In this document: positions 18,593-28,597 of the stretch, piece by piece
Layout: each line of letters opens with the position of its first letter
Numbering within the stretch: the first letter of the stretch is position 1
Source: Cryoendolithus antarcticus
Taxonomy: Eukaryota; Ascomycota; Dothideomycetes; Cladosporiales; Cladosporiaceae
Direction: 5' to 3'
Assembly: GCA_002077065.1 (NCBI GenBank)
Contig: NAJO01000007.1
Location: forward strand, 1-64,000
Length of the DNA stretch: 64,000 bases
Translations under genes and position numbers: made by a program
The notes under the pieces: model-generated
The model's input: only the letters and a program-made list of their open reading frames with translations
Told to the model about the DNA's origin: nothing
Databases searched by the model: none

Positions 18593-21500
18593 ATGGTGCG
18601 CCAGGTTCAGCCGCTGCGCATTAGCAAGACGACGCCGGGGTCGTCGCCGGATAAGAAAATGGCGGCCGCAAGTCCTAGGCCGCTGGCTGAGATCAGCTCA
18701 GGGTCGATGAGGAGGAACTCGCCTTCTTACAATCAGGCCACGAGGGTGAGTACGCTGTCAGCGCATCGTTATGCAGAGCAACACTAAAGCGCGCGTACAG
18801 AAGATGATCGTCTCCCGCGAATCCTCACCTTATGTGGAAAACGCCTCGCCTGACAGCACGAAGCTGTCCACACGCGATTTCTGGTCTCCTCTTCACACGA
18901 TGGCAACCGGGAAACTGGACGTGAGCAATACACCAGACCGGTCACCTTCGCCAGGTCTATCGCCGAGGAGACGCGCAAGCATTGAGAAGCTGCAATCTGC
19001 CAGCCGAGTGAAGAACAGCAAGATCTTCGCGCTTGAGTCAAAGGACGTCTACGATCCCGACAGCCTGCCCATTGTCGAGCGACCAGTCGCCAACAGACCA
19101 ATGAGTCAACAATTCATTCAGAACAGCTTCACGCGCTTCGATTCGATGAGGAAGGAGAATAGTCCCCTACGCAAATCGGGACATGGACACAAGCGCTCCG
19201 AAACCGAAATCAATGTGCCTATGCTCAGTCCGACCAAGCTGGCCATCGCGACTGCGCTCCCACCATCTCCGGAGAAGCAGGGCTCGCCGTCTCCAACGAA
19301 GTCTGCCCTGCGCGCCAGCCAGTATGGATTTCAGTCGCAAGACGTGACCGAGAACGACATCAGCGTTTGGGACGATGAGCGCTCGTCTACTCCACGCGCA
19401 CTGCACCGTCACCACAAGAGCGTCACATTCCACGCAGATCCACCTGAGGTCAACGAGTACGAGCAGCAGACTCCTGAGCCTTCTGTCGCGGCTTCAAATG
19501 GTTCACGTGAGGCTAGCTGGGACTCGGATGATGTCTATGATCAAGATGTGAGCTTTGAGCGAGGCAGCTCCGCAGAAGTCGATGGGGACGACAGCTTTGA
19601 TGAGGACCTGGAGAACGCAGACAAGACACCTGTGGTACTTCCAGAGCATTGGGCGAGAATGTCGCCGGAGGAAGCGCGCATGGATCTTGTGGATGATGAG
19701 GATGATGTGTTTGACAGCCCAGCGACACACTCTCAGCGACCCATTCTTGGTCGATCCGAGAGCGTAACATCAGATGGCGAGGCGCGCCCACTACCGCCAA
19801 TCCCTGGTGTTCCCTCGACCGCGCGTCGTAACTCCGCCAGCCTGGCTGCCACGGCTGAGCGGGCTTCGCTAGCCGTGCACAGCCCACCTTCGCCTCTCAA
19901 GCGCGCTTCTTGCAGCAAGGAGGAGATCCTGCAGATGACTCGCAGCTCTTCACTCACTCTGCAAGATCGCCTGGAGCTTATGAAGCCTGAGGCACGCCGT
20001 GGAAGCGTCTCAGCTGCCAAGCCAATGCTTGCGGACCACGCTGAGCCAGAGGAGTTCAGCATCACGAATCTCGATAGCGGCGAGCGCATGGACCTCAAAG
20101 TCCGCGTACATGAGGCAGAAGTCGAGGAGGATTCTCTTGTTGGCGATCTACAGGACTTCGCCAACGCGCCACCGCGTATCAGTCGGGAGAGCATACTTCG
20201 CAAGGTTAGAAACACGAAGTATGACTTTGACGACGAGGACAGCGAGGGGAATGCCTCTGAGCTTGTGGATGAGCAGCGCGATGCTCGGCCCTCATATGCT
20301 GAGCTGGCTAAGATGGACCCTGATGAGCCGATTCCTTCCCGCGAGAACAGCAGGGAGACCAGCGAGACTTATCTGCAGAAGCGCAAGTCTGTCGATGACT
20401 TTGTTAGCGCCATCGATATCAAGCCGGAGCCGACTGAAGACGAGGTCTTCGATATGGCTTCTGTGCCTGCCGCAGCGGAGGAGCCAGTGCAAGGCTTACA
20501 ATCACCCGCCCGATTTGACGAATACGAGAGACAGTCCTCTGTCATCCATCACCCGATGCGCGATGAGAGCGAGAGCAACGCGTCCGACGGCAGCAAGTAC
20601 TCTTCCATGGAACCTGAGCTTGAAGGCACTGTCCTCCACCAAGAGCAGTCTCCCGCACCGGAAGATGGCAGGGAGACTCTGCAAGACGCTATGCAGCTCT
20701 TGACTGTCAAAGACTACTCCACACCTACTTTGCCAGAGGTCAAGCCAAAGCAGATCAGCGCGGACTTCATGGGTCTGCCGCAGTACCTGAGCACAAATGA
20801 CTACAGCTTCGGCATGGATCGCTACATCACACCTTCGCCGCCGCCTTCCAATGAGAACACGCTGAAGCTTGACAACACTGCCGTGCCTGTCTTACGGCCG
20901 TCGGCCGGTCTCCAAGATGTGTTGTCATTACCGCGTGCACCTTACGGAGGCACTGATGTATCACCTCCGGGCACGCCAAATTCTGTCATTCACCACTCTA
21001 GCGATGCCGACAGCTACGAGCAGTACGATGATGCCCAACTTGATCAGTTGCAAGAATCGAAAGCGGTCTCTCCGCCAGTGCCTTCGCCTGTGTACGAGGA
21101 GCCGGTGGTCCCAGAGCGCAAAGCTACGATCAAGACTGGCGGCAAGCTCAAGGCGCGTGCGTCGGGTGCTCGTGCTGATTTTGAGGCGATGCTGGACTTT
21201 GATACACCGATCGAGCCAGTGCCTGCGATCCCTGAAGCATACCATGAGAACTCCGAGCGCAGCCTGCACTCCTCGGGCAGCACTAGCAGCAAGACTGACT
21301 CTGCACTTGGCGCCATTGAGACTGCCGCGACTGCGACCGAGAGTCCCAAGAAGCGACGACAGAGCAAGCGCCATCAGCTCGATCTCGACATTCCAGCTGT
21401 TGAAGGCGAGGGCTGGGGGCTCGATGAGGCATTCGACAAGGTCATACAGGACCAACAGGTTGGTACTCCCATTTCATTCCCACCTCTGAACTGTACACGA

Positions 21501-23455
21501 AACCCGCAGGCTCAAGTTGAGTCTTGCGTGCGCGATCCTCAACCCGCTGCACCGACACCTTTCTTTCCGCACAAATACAGCGCTGGTGCTAACTTACCTG
21601 TCCGCCAACAGAAGGGCTACCTCATGCGACAGAACACCAAGGTGGTTGTTGCTTCCAACCGCAACATCTCCGGCAGCAGCACCGATGCGACTGCTTCAAC
21701 CACGGAGCCTCCTAGGCGTGGAAGTTCGCGTAGCGGTAAGGGCAGTCCTCGCAAGCCTAGCGCTGAGCAGTTCCTCAAGATCGAGCCTTGGAACGGCACG
21801 TCGAGGCGGAAGAGCGTGCGCAATGCTAGTGCGCAGAACACGACTACTGAGCCGGCACCGCCACTTCCTGGACAGGAGAGCGCACTTGGCGTCGTCTCTG
21901 AGAATGCCACTGGTACTGGTAGCCTAGACGAGGAGGTGCCAGAAGGCGTTGAGAAGGGCCGTCTCTTCGTAAAAGTCGTGGGCGTAAAGAACTTGGACCT
22001 TCCAATGCCAGCCAACGACCGTATCTACTTCAAGCTCACTCTCGATAACGGCCTGCACTGCGTCACGACCGCACCACTTGAGCTGGGCAAGACTGCGCCT
22101 ATCGGACAAGAGTTCGAGCTGGTCGTGCACAACGATCTGGAGTTCCAACTCACCCTTAACACTAAGCTACCTCCCAAGCAGGCGCCTCCACCAGTGCCTG
22201 CGCCAGCCTCACCAACGAAGAGCACGCACTCCCAGAAGCAGTCCGTCGTCTCCCGCCTCCTCATGTCGCCTCGCAAACGCGCTGAGCGTGAGCGCAATGA
22301 CCGCGCAGCTGAGGAAGCTGAGCACCGTCGCGTGCAAGAGGAGACAGCAGCGCGCAAGCGGGCGTCTGTGCCACCCTCGGCGTGGGACAAACTCCACGAT
22401 CTCGTCAACGCTGCAGATGGCTCTTTCGCGCGGTCCTACATCAACCTCGCTTCCCACGAGGAGCGCTGTTTCGGCCGTCCACTGACTGTAGACGTGCCTT
22501 GCTACAATGAGTGGGCGCTCGAGAAGAACGCGCAGATCGTCAACAGTGTGCGCAGCAAGCGTGGGACTCAGGCTGGTGGCGTAAGAAAGCCGCCTTATGT
22601 TATCGGTGCGCTGGAATTGCAGCTGTTGTACGTGCCGCGGCCAAAGGATTGCACGGATGAGGAGATGCCGAAGAGTATGTCTTCTGCCATACGCGAGATC
22701 GGACGCGCGAGTGAGATCAAGCCCGAGGTTAGCTTTGAAGGTCACTTGAGCCAGCAGGGTGGCGATTGTATCGTAAGTACCCCCTTCCTTCTACAGTTGC
22801 AAGTCATATCACTGACAAGATCTCACAGCACTGGCGCCGCCGCTTCTTCACCCTGTCCGGCCCTCGCCTGACAGCCTACCACGAGCACACGCAGCAAAAG
22901 CGCGCCGTTATCAACCTCTCCAAAGCCTCCCGACTCGTCGACGACCGTAGAACCCTCGTCGCGGACCCCACTGCCTCGCCCACCAAGTCTTCTTCCTCGC
23001 CGATCAAGGCTTCAGGTCGCCGGAAGAGCGCTTTCGCGGAAGAGGACGAGGGGTATCAGTACGTCGAGGAAGGCTTCCGGATCCGCTTTGCGAACGGGGA
23101 GACGATAGATTTCTACGCCGACTCCACGGCCAACAAGGAGGAGTGGATGGCGGTGCTCGCGCAGGTTGTGGGGAGGAAGGAAGACGTCACGAAGCGACGA
23201 GGCTGGACTGACCTAGTCCTCGCACGCGAGAAGCTTACCGGGAAGCCTGCGCCTGCGGAGGTGATGAAGAAAGAAGTTGGCAGGCCTGCTGTGGCGAGGC
23301 AGACGAGCGATCGCAAGCCCGTGGGAGGAGGGAGCAAGAGCGTGCCCAGCAGTCCTGTGAAGTCTGCACATGGGGTTAAGAGGCCTAGCACGCCGCCGTT
23401 GGCTGCTAGGCAGGGGCATCGGACGAGGGATGCGGTGAAGAGTATGATTTTCTAG
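18593..23455 (+). CDS. BUD4: Bud4-like septation/cytokinesis protein (anillin-type, PH domain)
   Basis: Four exons, 18593..18745, 18801..21458, 21612..22772 and 22829..23455, join in phase 0 across introns of 55, 153 and 56 nt to give 1532 residues. The start MVRQVQPLRISKTTPGSSPDKKM followed by KMIVSRESSPYV and STKLSTRDFWSP is characteristic of filamentous-fungal Bud4. The long middle is acidic, Ser-rich and disordered. The C-terminal part holds KGYLMRQNTKVVVASNRN, a C2-like strand series (GRLFVKVVGVKNLDLPMPANDRIYFKLTLDNG) and a PH domain (HWRRRFFTLSGPRLTAYHEHT ... YQYVEEGFRIRFANGETIDFYADS). Bud4 marks septation sites, organises septins and acts with Bud3/Axl2. Intron 2 is in frame and stop-free, so a form with 51 extra residues could exist; its CTAAC branch and CAACAG end argue it is a real intron. 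Confidence 0.93.
21459..21611 (+). other. In-frame 153-nt intron of Bud4
   Basis: This segment starts GTTGGT, has GCTAAC about 20 nt before its end and ends CCAACAG. It codes 51 stop-free residues of unconserved-looking Pro/Cys/Asn-rich sequence between two family-typical blocks (DKVIQDQQ and KGYLMRQNTK). Confidence 0.7.
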
Positions 23456-23692
23456 GCGGATGGGCTATGAGTTGTTGTGGTGGTTGAGCGAGTGTGGAAT
23501 GCAACGTCGATGATGGCGCGATGATGAAGAAGATGAGATGGTTCTCGTAAATGTCGTTTCTGGGTCGGATGGAGTTGGCCACGGTCAGTCGTTCTAGGGG
23601 ATGGATAGGAATTACGGCTTTTCTGTACACTACATCCAAGCAAAAGAAGTGCATATATCTTACATCCTTCCCTTCCCAATCCCCATTAGTAC

Positions 23693-24684
23693 CTACCATT
23701 CCTGCACCTCCCCCTCCCCCTTGCCTCGAATACTCGAATTCGCCCAATACCTCCCCGTCACGCCTCCCAACTCCCCAAAAGCTAGATTCAAAGGCACACT
23801 CGCGCCTTGCTCCGGCGTTTTAGGCGGTTTCGCCCCAACGAGGACGCCCATATCTGTCGCCACCCAGCCGGGACAGCAGGCGTTGATCACCAGACCCGGC
23901 GTTTGTCGAGCGAGGACGGCGGTAGCGGCGTTGAGAAGGGATTTGGAGACTGAGTAGGAGCGATTTGGGGGGCCGAAACCGGCAGACTGTTCCGAAGAGG
24001 ACTTTACTGATGCTAAGAAGGCATCCGCCATGTCGCTCAGGGTTTCGAGATTGTTCGTTGGGTCGCGGAATTTGGCGCGGGTGGATTCGGGGTAAGGGTG
24101 TAGGGAGGAGGCAACGGAGGACAGGTTTACGATGCGGCCGTGGGTTGAGAGGAGGGGGATGAAGGTCTGGCACATCTGTTGTTCGACAGGTCAGGAACAG
24201 AACCGAGAGGTTGAACACCAGAGGGATGAAGATGAGATGGGAAAGTTTGGACAATGAGTGAGACGAAGGCTACGTACATCTATCATGGCATAGTAATTTA
24301 CGTCCATCGTCTTCTTTGCATTCTCGTAATTATACTCGTTGTCGAGATTGATCCCGGCATTGTTGATTAGTACATCGACGCTCCCGTATTGTGAGACCTC
24401 TTCCGCGAAGTCTCGCACGGATTTCTTGTCGCTGATGTCGAGTTTGGGGTAGATCACTGAGCGGGTGGCGTGGTTGGATTGCAGGCCTAGATCTACGCCG
24501 GCGCGGGAGGCAGCGAAGAGCTTGAGAGGGGATATGGAGGGTTGCGTTGTGAGGATGCGTTTGCAGATTGCGAGGCCGATGCCGCGGTTCTGGGAGGTGT
24601 TGTTAGTCGGATATGATTATAGATCGTAGGATGAGTTGGGAAGCATACGGCACCGGTGACTATGATGACTTTTGGAGTGGCCAT
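23693..24684 (-). CDS. Short-chain dehydrogenase/reductase, carbonyl reductase-like
   Basis: Three exons, 24684..24649, 24589..24278 and 24175..23693, join in phase 0 across introns of 59 nt (GTATGC, CTAAC branch, CCCAG) and 102 nt (GTACGT, CTGAC branch, AACAG) to give 276 residues. The first exon holds only 12 codons and ends inside the cofactor loop: TGA then NRGIG complete the TGxxxGIG motif after splicing. Further classical SDR motifs are NNAG, the catalytic Ser in IVNLSSVASSL, and the YSVSK pair of Tyr and Lys. The CPGWVATDMG block and length match carbonyl reductases of the CBR1 type, which reduce aldehydes and ketones with NADPH in the cytosol. The substrate is unknown. Stop-to-stop distance to convergent Bud4 is about 240 bp. 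Confidence 0.93.
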
Positions 24685-24880
24685 TGAAATAGACAGACGA
24701 TTGCGAAAATAGGTGAGGAGATCATACAATCCAATGGCTGAGAGCTACGAGTCTCGCATTGGTACTTCTAGTCAGTCAATCATCATCGATGGTCATCGTA
24801 ATGTATGCGTCTGGAAAGCACGCTAGCTCAATTCGGAATAAAAGACATCCTCTGCTTCGGGAGTGCCAGACGATAGTTAT

Positions 24881-26716
24881 ATGCCCCTCCAAATGCTCCG
24901 CCTCTCCTCCTCCCTCTGCCCGTTTTGCGAGGCTCAAGCCGTCGCTAACGTCTTCCGCCCATTATGGCAGACGACACGCAGCGCAGCGACCCTGCAGAAG
25001 AAGAGACAGCCCTCGCGCATGGAATTGTCCCCGCGAGTCGATCGCGGTCCGCAACGAAAGGACGAGGGAGGCCGGCCGCTTGTGAGGAAGAGCCGCAATA
25101 GCCCTTTCAATGGCATGAATGTTACGACACCGCCGCGCGAACTCGTAGCCGCGAGGAAAGTCTCATCCGCCGAGCAGAAGCGGGGCGGGAGATTTGTGAA
25201 GGGCAGTGGGCGACATGAGAGGAACAAGGAGCCCATGAAGGCGTTGAAAATGCAGAGGGCGTTGGCGACGATTCCGTATGAGAAGAGGGGACAGACTAAG
25301 CTGGAGTTGGTGGATCGGGATGCGTTTGAGGACTTTGATCTACTACCTGCGATCAAGGAATCGGTGCCTGTACAGGCGTTGGGAGGGCTGAATGTTGTTA
25401 CACCTACACCGATTCAGAGGCTTGCGATCCCGGCACTACTAGGCACAGAGGATGGCAAGAAACGAAGACGGAAACATGAGGTCGATCTGGATGCGAAGAA
25501 GGAAGTCCAGCATTTCCTCCTTGCCGCTGAAACCGGCTCCGGCAAGACTCTAGCCTACATCCTCCCTATCATCGACGCACTCAAACGCGCCGAAGCGACA
25601 GAAGCCGAGCGCGAAGCTGCAGAAGCTCGGAAAGCAGAGCCCACACGGCCCAACGCCTTCGAACTGACGCCCGAGGTCGATGATCCGCATCCCACTACTG
25701 GCCGCCCCAGAGCTATCATCCTCGTCCCCACCGCCGAGCTTGTCGCACAAGTCGGCGCACTCCTGAAAGCCCTGTCTCATACCATCAAATTCCGATCAGC
25801 CATGATCAGCGCTTCTTCCACAGCGACTGTGATTCGATCTCGCCTCTTCTCACCTGCAGGAATCGACATCGTCGTATCCACGCCCCACTTACTGAACAGT
25901 ATAACTGAGAGCGACCCAAACGTCCTCTCTCGTGTGTCACACTTGGTGATAGACGAAGCGGACTCGCTGCTAGATCGCTCCTTCTCGCCACTAACGAGCT
26001 CGATCATTGACCGCTGCAACCCCTCTTTGCACCAGCTCATTCTGTGCTCAGCCACAATCCCGCGGAGTCTGGACTCCTACCTCCACAAGCGTTACCCCGA
26101 GATCCGTCGCCTCACAACGCCGAACCTCCACGCGATACCCCGCCGCGTGCAACTCACGGTCGTCGACATCGACAAGATCCCCTACCAAGGCAACCGCGAT
26201 CTGGCTTGCGCGCAGGTCATCTGGGACATTGGCAAAGAGGCTGCGGAGGCAACCGAGAGCAGAGAGCATCGGATCTTGGTATTTGTGACGAAGGCAGATG
26301 AGTTGGCTGGATATCTGAAGGCGAAGGGGATCGACGCTACGCCGTTGTCGAGGGATAGCGCGGATCGGAAGGGTCAGGAGACACTGGCCGCTTTTACTAC
26401 GCCACCCACGCCTGGCAGTACTTCTGTGCCCGCGCTGGCCGACGAGTCAGCAGATTCTACTTCGTCGAGTTCGAAGTCTGCTGTCAAGGTCCTCGTCACT
26501 ACCGATATCTCGTCGCGGGGTATCGATACTACGGCCGCTAAGACTGTCATTCTGTATACTGTGCCGCATACGAGTATCGACTTCATTCATCGACTTGGCA
26601 GAGTTGGGAGAATGGGTCGGAGAGGCAGGGGCATTGTGTTGGTCGGCAGGGGAGATCGGAAGGATGTTGTTAGGGAGGTAAGAGAGGGTATGTTTAAAGG
26701 CGTTGCTTTGATCTAG
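24881..26716 (+). CDS. MRH4: Mitochondrial DEAD-box RNA helicase, Mrh4-like
   Basis: This single exon gives 611 residues from the ATG at 24881; the ATG at 24893 is an equally good alternative. The frame upstream to 24863 opens only with GTG. The N-terminus is Arg/Ser/Leu-rich and poor in acids (MLRLSSSLCPF...), as in a mitochondrial presequence. Helicase motifs in order: a Q-motif TPTPIQRLAIPAL, motif I AAETGSGKT, Ia-like VPTAELVAQV, motif II VIDEADSLLD (DEAD), motif III CSATIP, IV ILVFVTKAD, V TDISSRGID and VI HRLGRVGRMGRRG. Charged family-specific insertions lie between Q and I and before motif V. Mrh4 binds the mitochondrial large-subunit rRNA and is needed for late assembly of the mitoribosome. 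The layout favours Mrh4 over other DEAD proteins, but the family name rests on overall likeness. Confidence 0.9.
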   Translation: MPLQMLRLSSSLCPFCEAQAVANVFRPLWQTTRSAATLQKKRQPSRMELSPRVDRGPQRKDEGGRPLVRKSRNSPFNGMNVTTPPRELVAARKVSSAEQKRGGRFVKGSGRHERNKEPMKALKMQRALATIPYEKRGQTKLELVDRDAFEDFDLLPAIKESVPVQALGGLNVVTPTPIQRLAIPALLGTEDGKKRRRKHEVDLDAKKEVQHFLLAAETGSGKTLAYILPIIDALKRAEATEAEREAAEARKAEPTRPNAFELTPEVDDPHPTTGRPRAIILVPTAELVAQVGALLKALSHTIKFRSAMISASSTATVIRSRLFSPAGIDIVVSTPHLLNSITESDPNVLSRVSHLVIDEADSLLDRSFSPLTSSIIDRCNPSLHQLILCSATIPRSLDSYLHKRYPEIRRLTTPNLHAIPRRVQLTVVDIDKIPYQGNRDLACAQVIWDIGKEAAEATESREHRILVFVTKADELAGYLKAKGIDATPLSRDSADRKGQETLAAFTTPPTPGSTSVPALADESADSTSSSSKSAVKVLVTTDISSRGIDTTAAKTVILYTVPHTSIDFIHRLGRVGRMGRRGRGIVLVGRGDRKDVVREVREGMFKGVALI

Positions 26717-26993
26717 GCCGGATCAGGACTTGGGGTTTCCCCTTTGTAAGATATGGAAGAGCGGATGTAAAGATACAGCGTAAAGTGCGATGTATTATAA
26801 AGTGTACCACACAACTGGGCAAAAGCCAGACCAGCCTTGTCAGATCCGCTGCTCACGGGAACACGTTATCATCATCACATACATTCAGATCACGTTACCA
26901 CCATCGTTGGCGCCTGCTCTACCGATAGACTGAGTGATTCCATGCCCACCGCGCGCATTGACAATGCCCCAGCCCCACGCTCCCAACCCATCC

Positions 26994-28253
26994 TCAACCC
27001 ACCCTCAACGCACACCCTCGTTCCACCTCCCCAATCGCTTTCTGATCCCCCTCCCCCGGCAAATAAATCTTCGCCACCGCCAACAGCCTTCTCGCCTCCT
27101 GCCGTTCCCCGCACTCCAAACAAGCAACCGCGGTCCGATAATAAACCCTCCCCATCTCCTTCCCCGCCTCCAACCCCGTGGCGGCCTCTTGTTCAGGCGC
27201 CAGCTCAACCCCGTCCGGCACCCCGAATGCCTCGCGTAAGGTGCGAATGGTGCGCATGCCCCAGAATTTCGCCTCCTGGGGTTGAGAGAGCTTGAGATAG
27301 GCGAGGCAGGTGTTTGCCACCAACTGAACGCGGAGGGTTAGGCGCTCGGATTGGGCGGATTTGGCGGCGTAAGGGGGCTGAGTGAGGGTGCGGTGGTAGA
27401 AGGCGTCGGCGTGGATGTGCCGTTGGTGCTGTCGGATGGTGATGTGGATTGCGGCCCAGGCTTGGGTGTAGAGGTCTAGAGCTTCGTGGTATGCGGCGCG
27501 TTGTTTTGAGGCGTCGTTGACGTGGAGTGTGCCGCGTTTCAGGGCGTCATTGCCGAGGGCTTTGAGGCGACCGCATTCGGAGAGGCAGGACTCCACGCTC
27601 GGCTCTGACTCAATCTGTGTGGTCTTGATGGCTGCGAGGAGGGAGGCATACGGCGTGATCTGCCCGATGACTCGAAAATCAACCAACCCCCTCACCTTCC
27701 CCCAAGGCTCCAGTAATTTCCTCTGCATCGCCTTAGCCATAAACGGCGTCTCCCACTCTGGCGAGAACGGGTCTCGCAACTCCAGCGTCAACCGCAAGTT
27801 CGGGTTCAGCGCTGGATGCGACAGCCCAGCTAACCACCACGTGTGTCCGAACTTCCCAAGATCATCCGCATGCACGACATACGTCTCCCTCTCCCTTCCC
27901 TCGTCCTCGTAAGCCGGCGCATCGATCCCGACTACCAATCTGTGCTTCGTGAACTTCGCGCCATTGCGTATCACAGTCGGCACATCGCCTTCGAATTGCA
28001 AGTGTTCGCGGGACTGCTGCCAGGGCGTTTCGACGCGGGCGAAGGTGTTGAGGGAGTAGAAGACTTTGTGGCTTTCGTCGTGGATTTGGCCGTTTATGCG
28101 GAAGAGCGACAGGGCGGGGCGGAAGTCGTAGGTCGTGTAGCCTTCTTCGTCTATAGAGCGGGATTCGGAGGGGCGGCAGATAAGGGTGTAGACTTGTTCC
28201 CGGATTTCGGGGGGCAGAGTAAGGAAGTGGAGGGAGGGTGATGGGGTGTTCAT
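26994..28253 (-). CDS. 2EXR/F-box-like protein with TPR-like C-terminus
   Basis: Starting from the ATG at 28253, the protein has 419 residues. The frame is open to 28493, but the extra part is Ser/Thr-rich leader-like sequence. The N-terminus has a short F-box-like helix (LHFLTLPPEIREQVYTLICR), then RPALSLFRINGQIHDESHKVFYSLNTF, the pattern of the fungal 2EXR family expanded in Dothideomycetes. The C-terminal 190 residues are helical, with pairs resembling TPR units (LGNDALKRGTL...AAYHEALDLYTQAW, VQLVANTCLAYLKLSQPQEAKFWG, YRTAVACLECGERQEARRLLAVAK). This suggests a protein-binding scaffold, possibly a ubiquitin-ligase adaptor, but no partner or function can be assigned. Confidence 0.8.
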   Translation of the reverse strand: MNTPSPSLHFLTLPPEIREQVYTLICRPSESRSIDEEGYTTYDFRPALSLFRINGQIHDESHKVFYSLNTFARVETPWQQSREHLQFEGDVPTVIRNGAKFTKHRLVVGIDAPAYEDEGRERETYVVHADDLGKFGHTWWLAGLSHPALNPNLRLTLELRDPFSPEWETPFMAKAMQRKLLEPWGKVRGLVDFRVIGQITPYASLLAAIKTTQIESEPSVESCLSECGRLKALGNDALKRGTLHVNDASKQRAAYHEALDLYTQAWAAIHITIRQHQRHIHADAFYHRTLTQPPYAAKSAQSERLTLRVQLVANTCLAYLKLSQPQEAKFWGMRTIRTLREAFGVPDGVELAPEQEAATGLEAGKEMGRVYYRTAVACLECGERQEARRLLAVAKIYLPGEGDQKAIGEVERGCALRVG

Positions 28254-28597
28254 GCTGGGCGGTGCTACTGAGGCTACGTGAACGACGAAGGGGGAGAAGG
28301 GCGAGTGCAGTGAGACGGAGCCTTGACATAGTGGTGGTTCGTGGTGGGGCCGTTTCGGAGATAAGGTTTGCCGAGGCTCCGTTCGAGTGAAGTGAGATAT
28401 GGTAGTAGAGTGGTATGAGCTCGATAGAACTAATTCATCGTATGCCTGTTGTCGTCTCGGAAGAAACTCCTTGCCTGCTCTTCGTAGGTGCATAACATGC
28501 CAAAACTACCACATAGAGCAGCTCTTGCATAGCCAATCTTGACAAACCCTCCTGTATTCCCATGCCCCAATATCGTCTCATCAGTATCGTATACTCA
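28254..28597. other. Intergenic, 344 bp
   Basis: This is the upstream region of the 2EXR-like gene and the 3' end of the zinc transporter, both minus. It contains an open extension of the 2EXR frame to 28493. No other feature is seen. Confidence 0.5.

Noticed and set aside
20960..22745. Long minus-strand frames opposite Bud4
   Set aside because: They are antisense shadows of a gene with strong family motifs and spliced continuity on the plus strand.
26837..27295. 152-codon Pro/Ser-rich plus-strand frame
   Set aside because: It overlaps the 3' end of the 2EXR-like gene antisense and its Pro content mirrors that gene's Gly/Arg codons.
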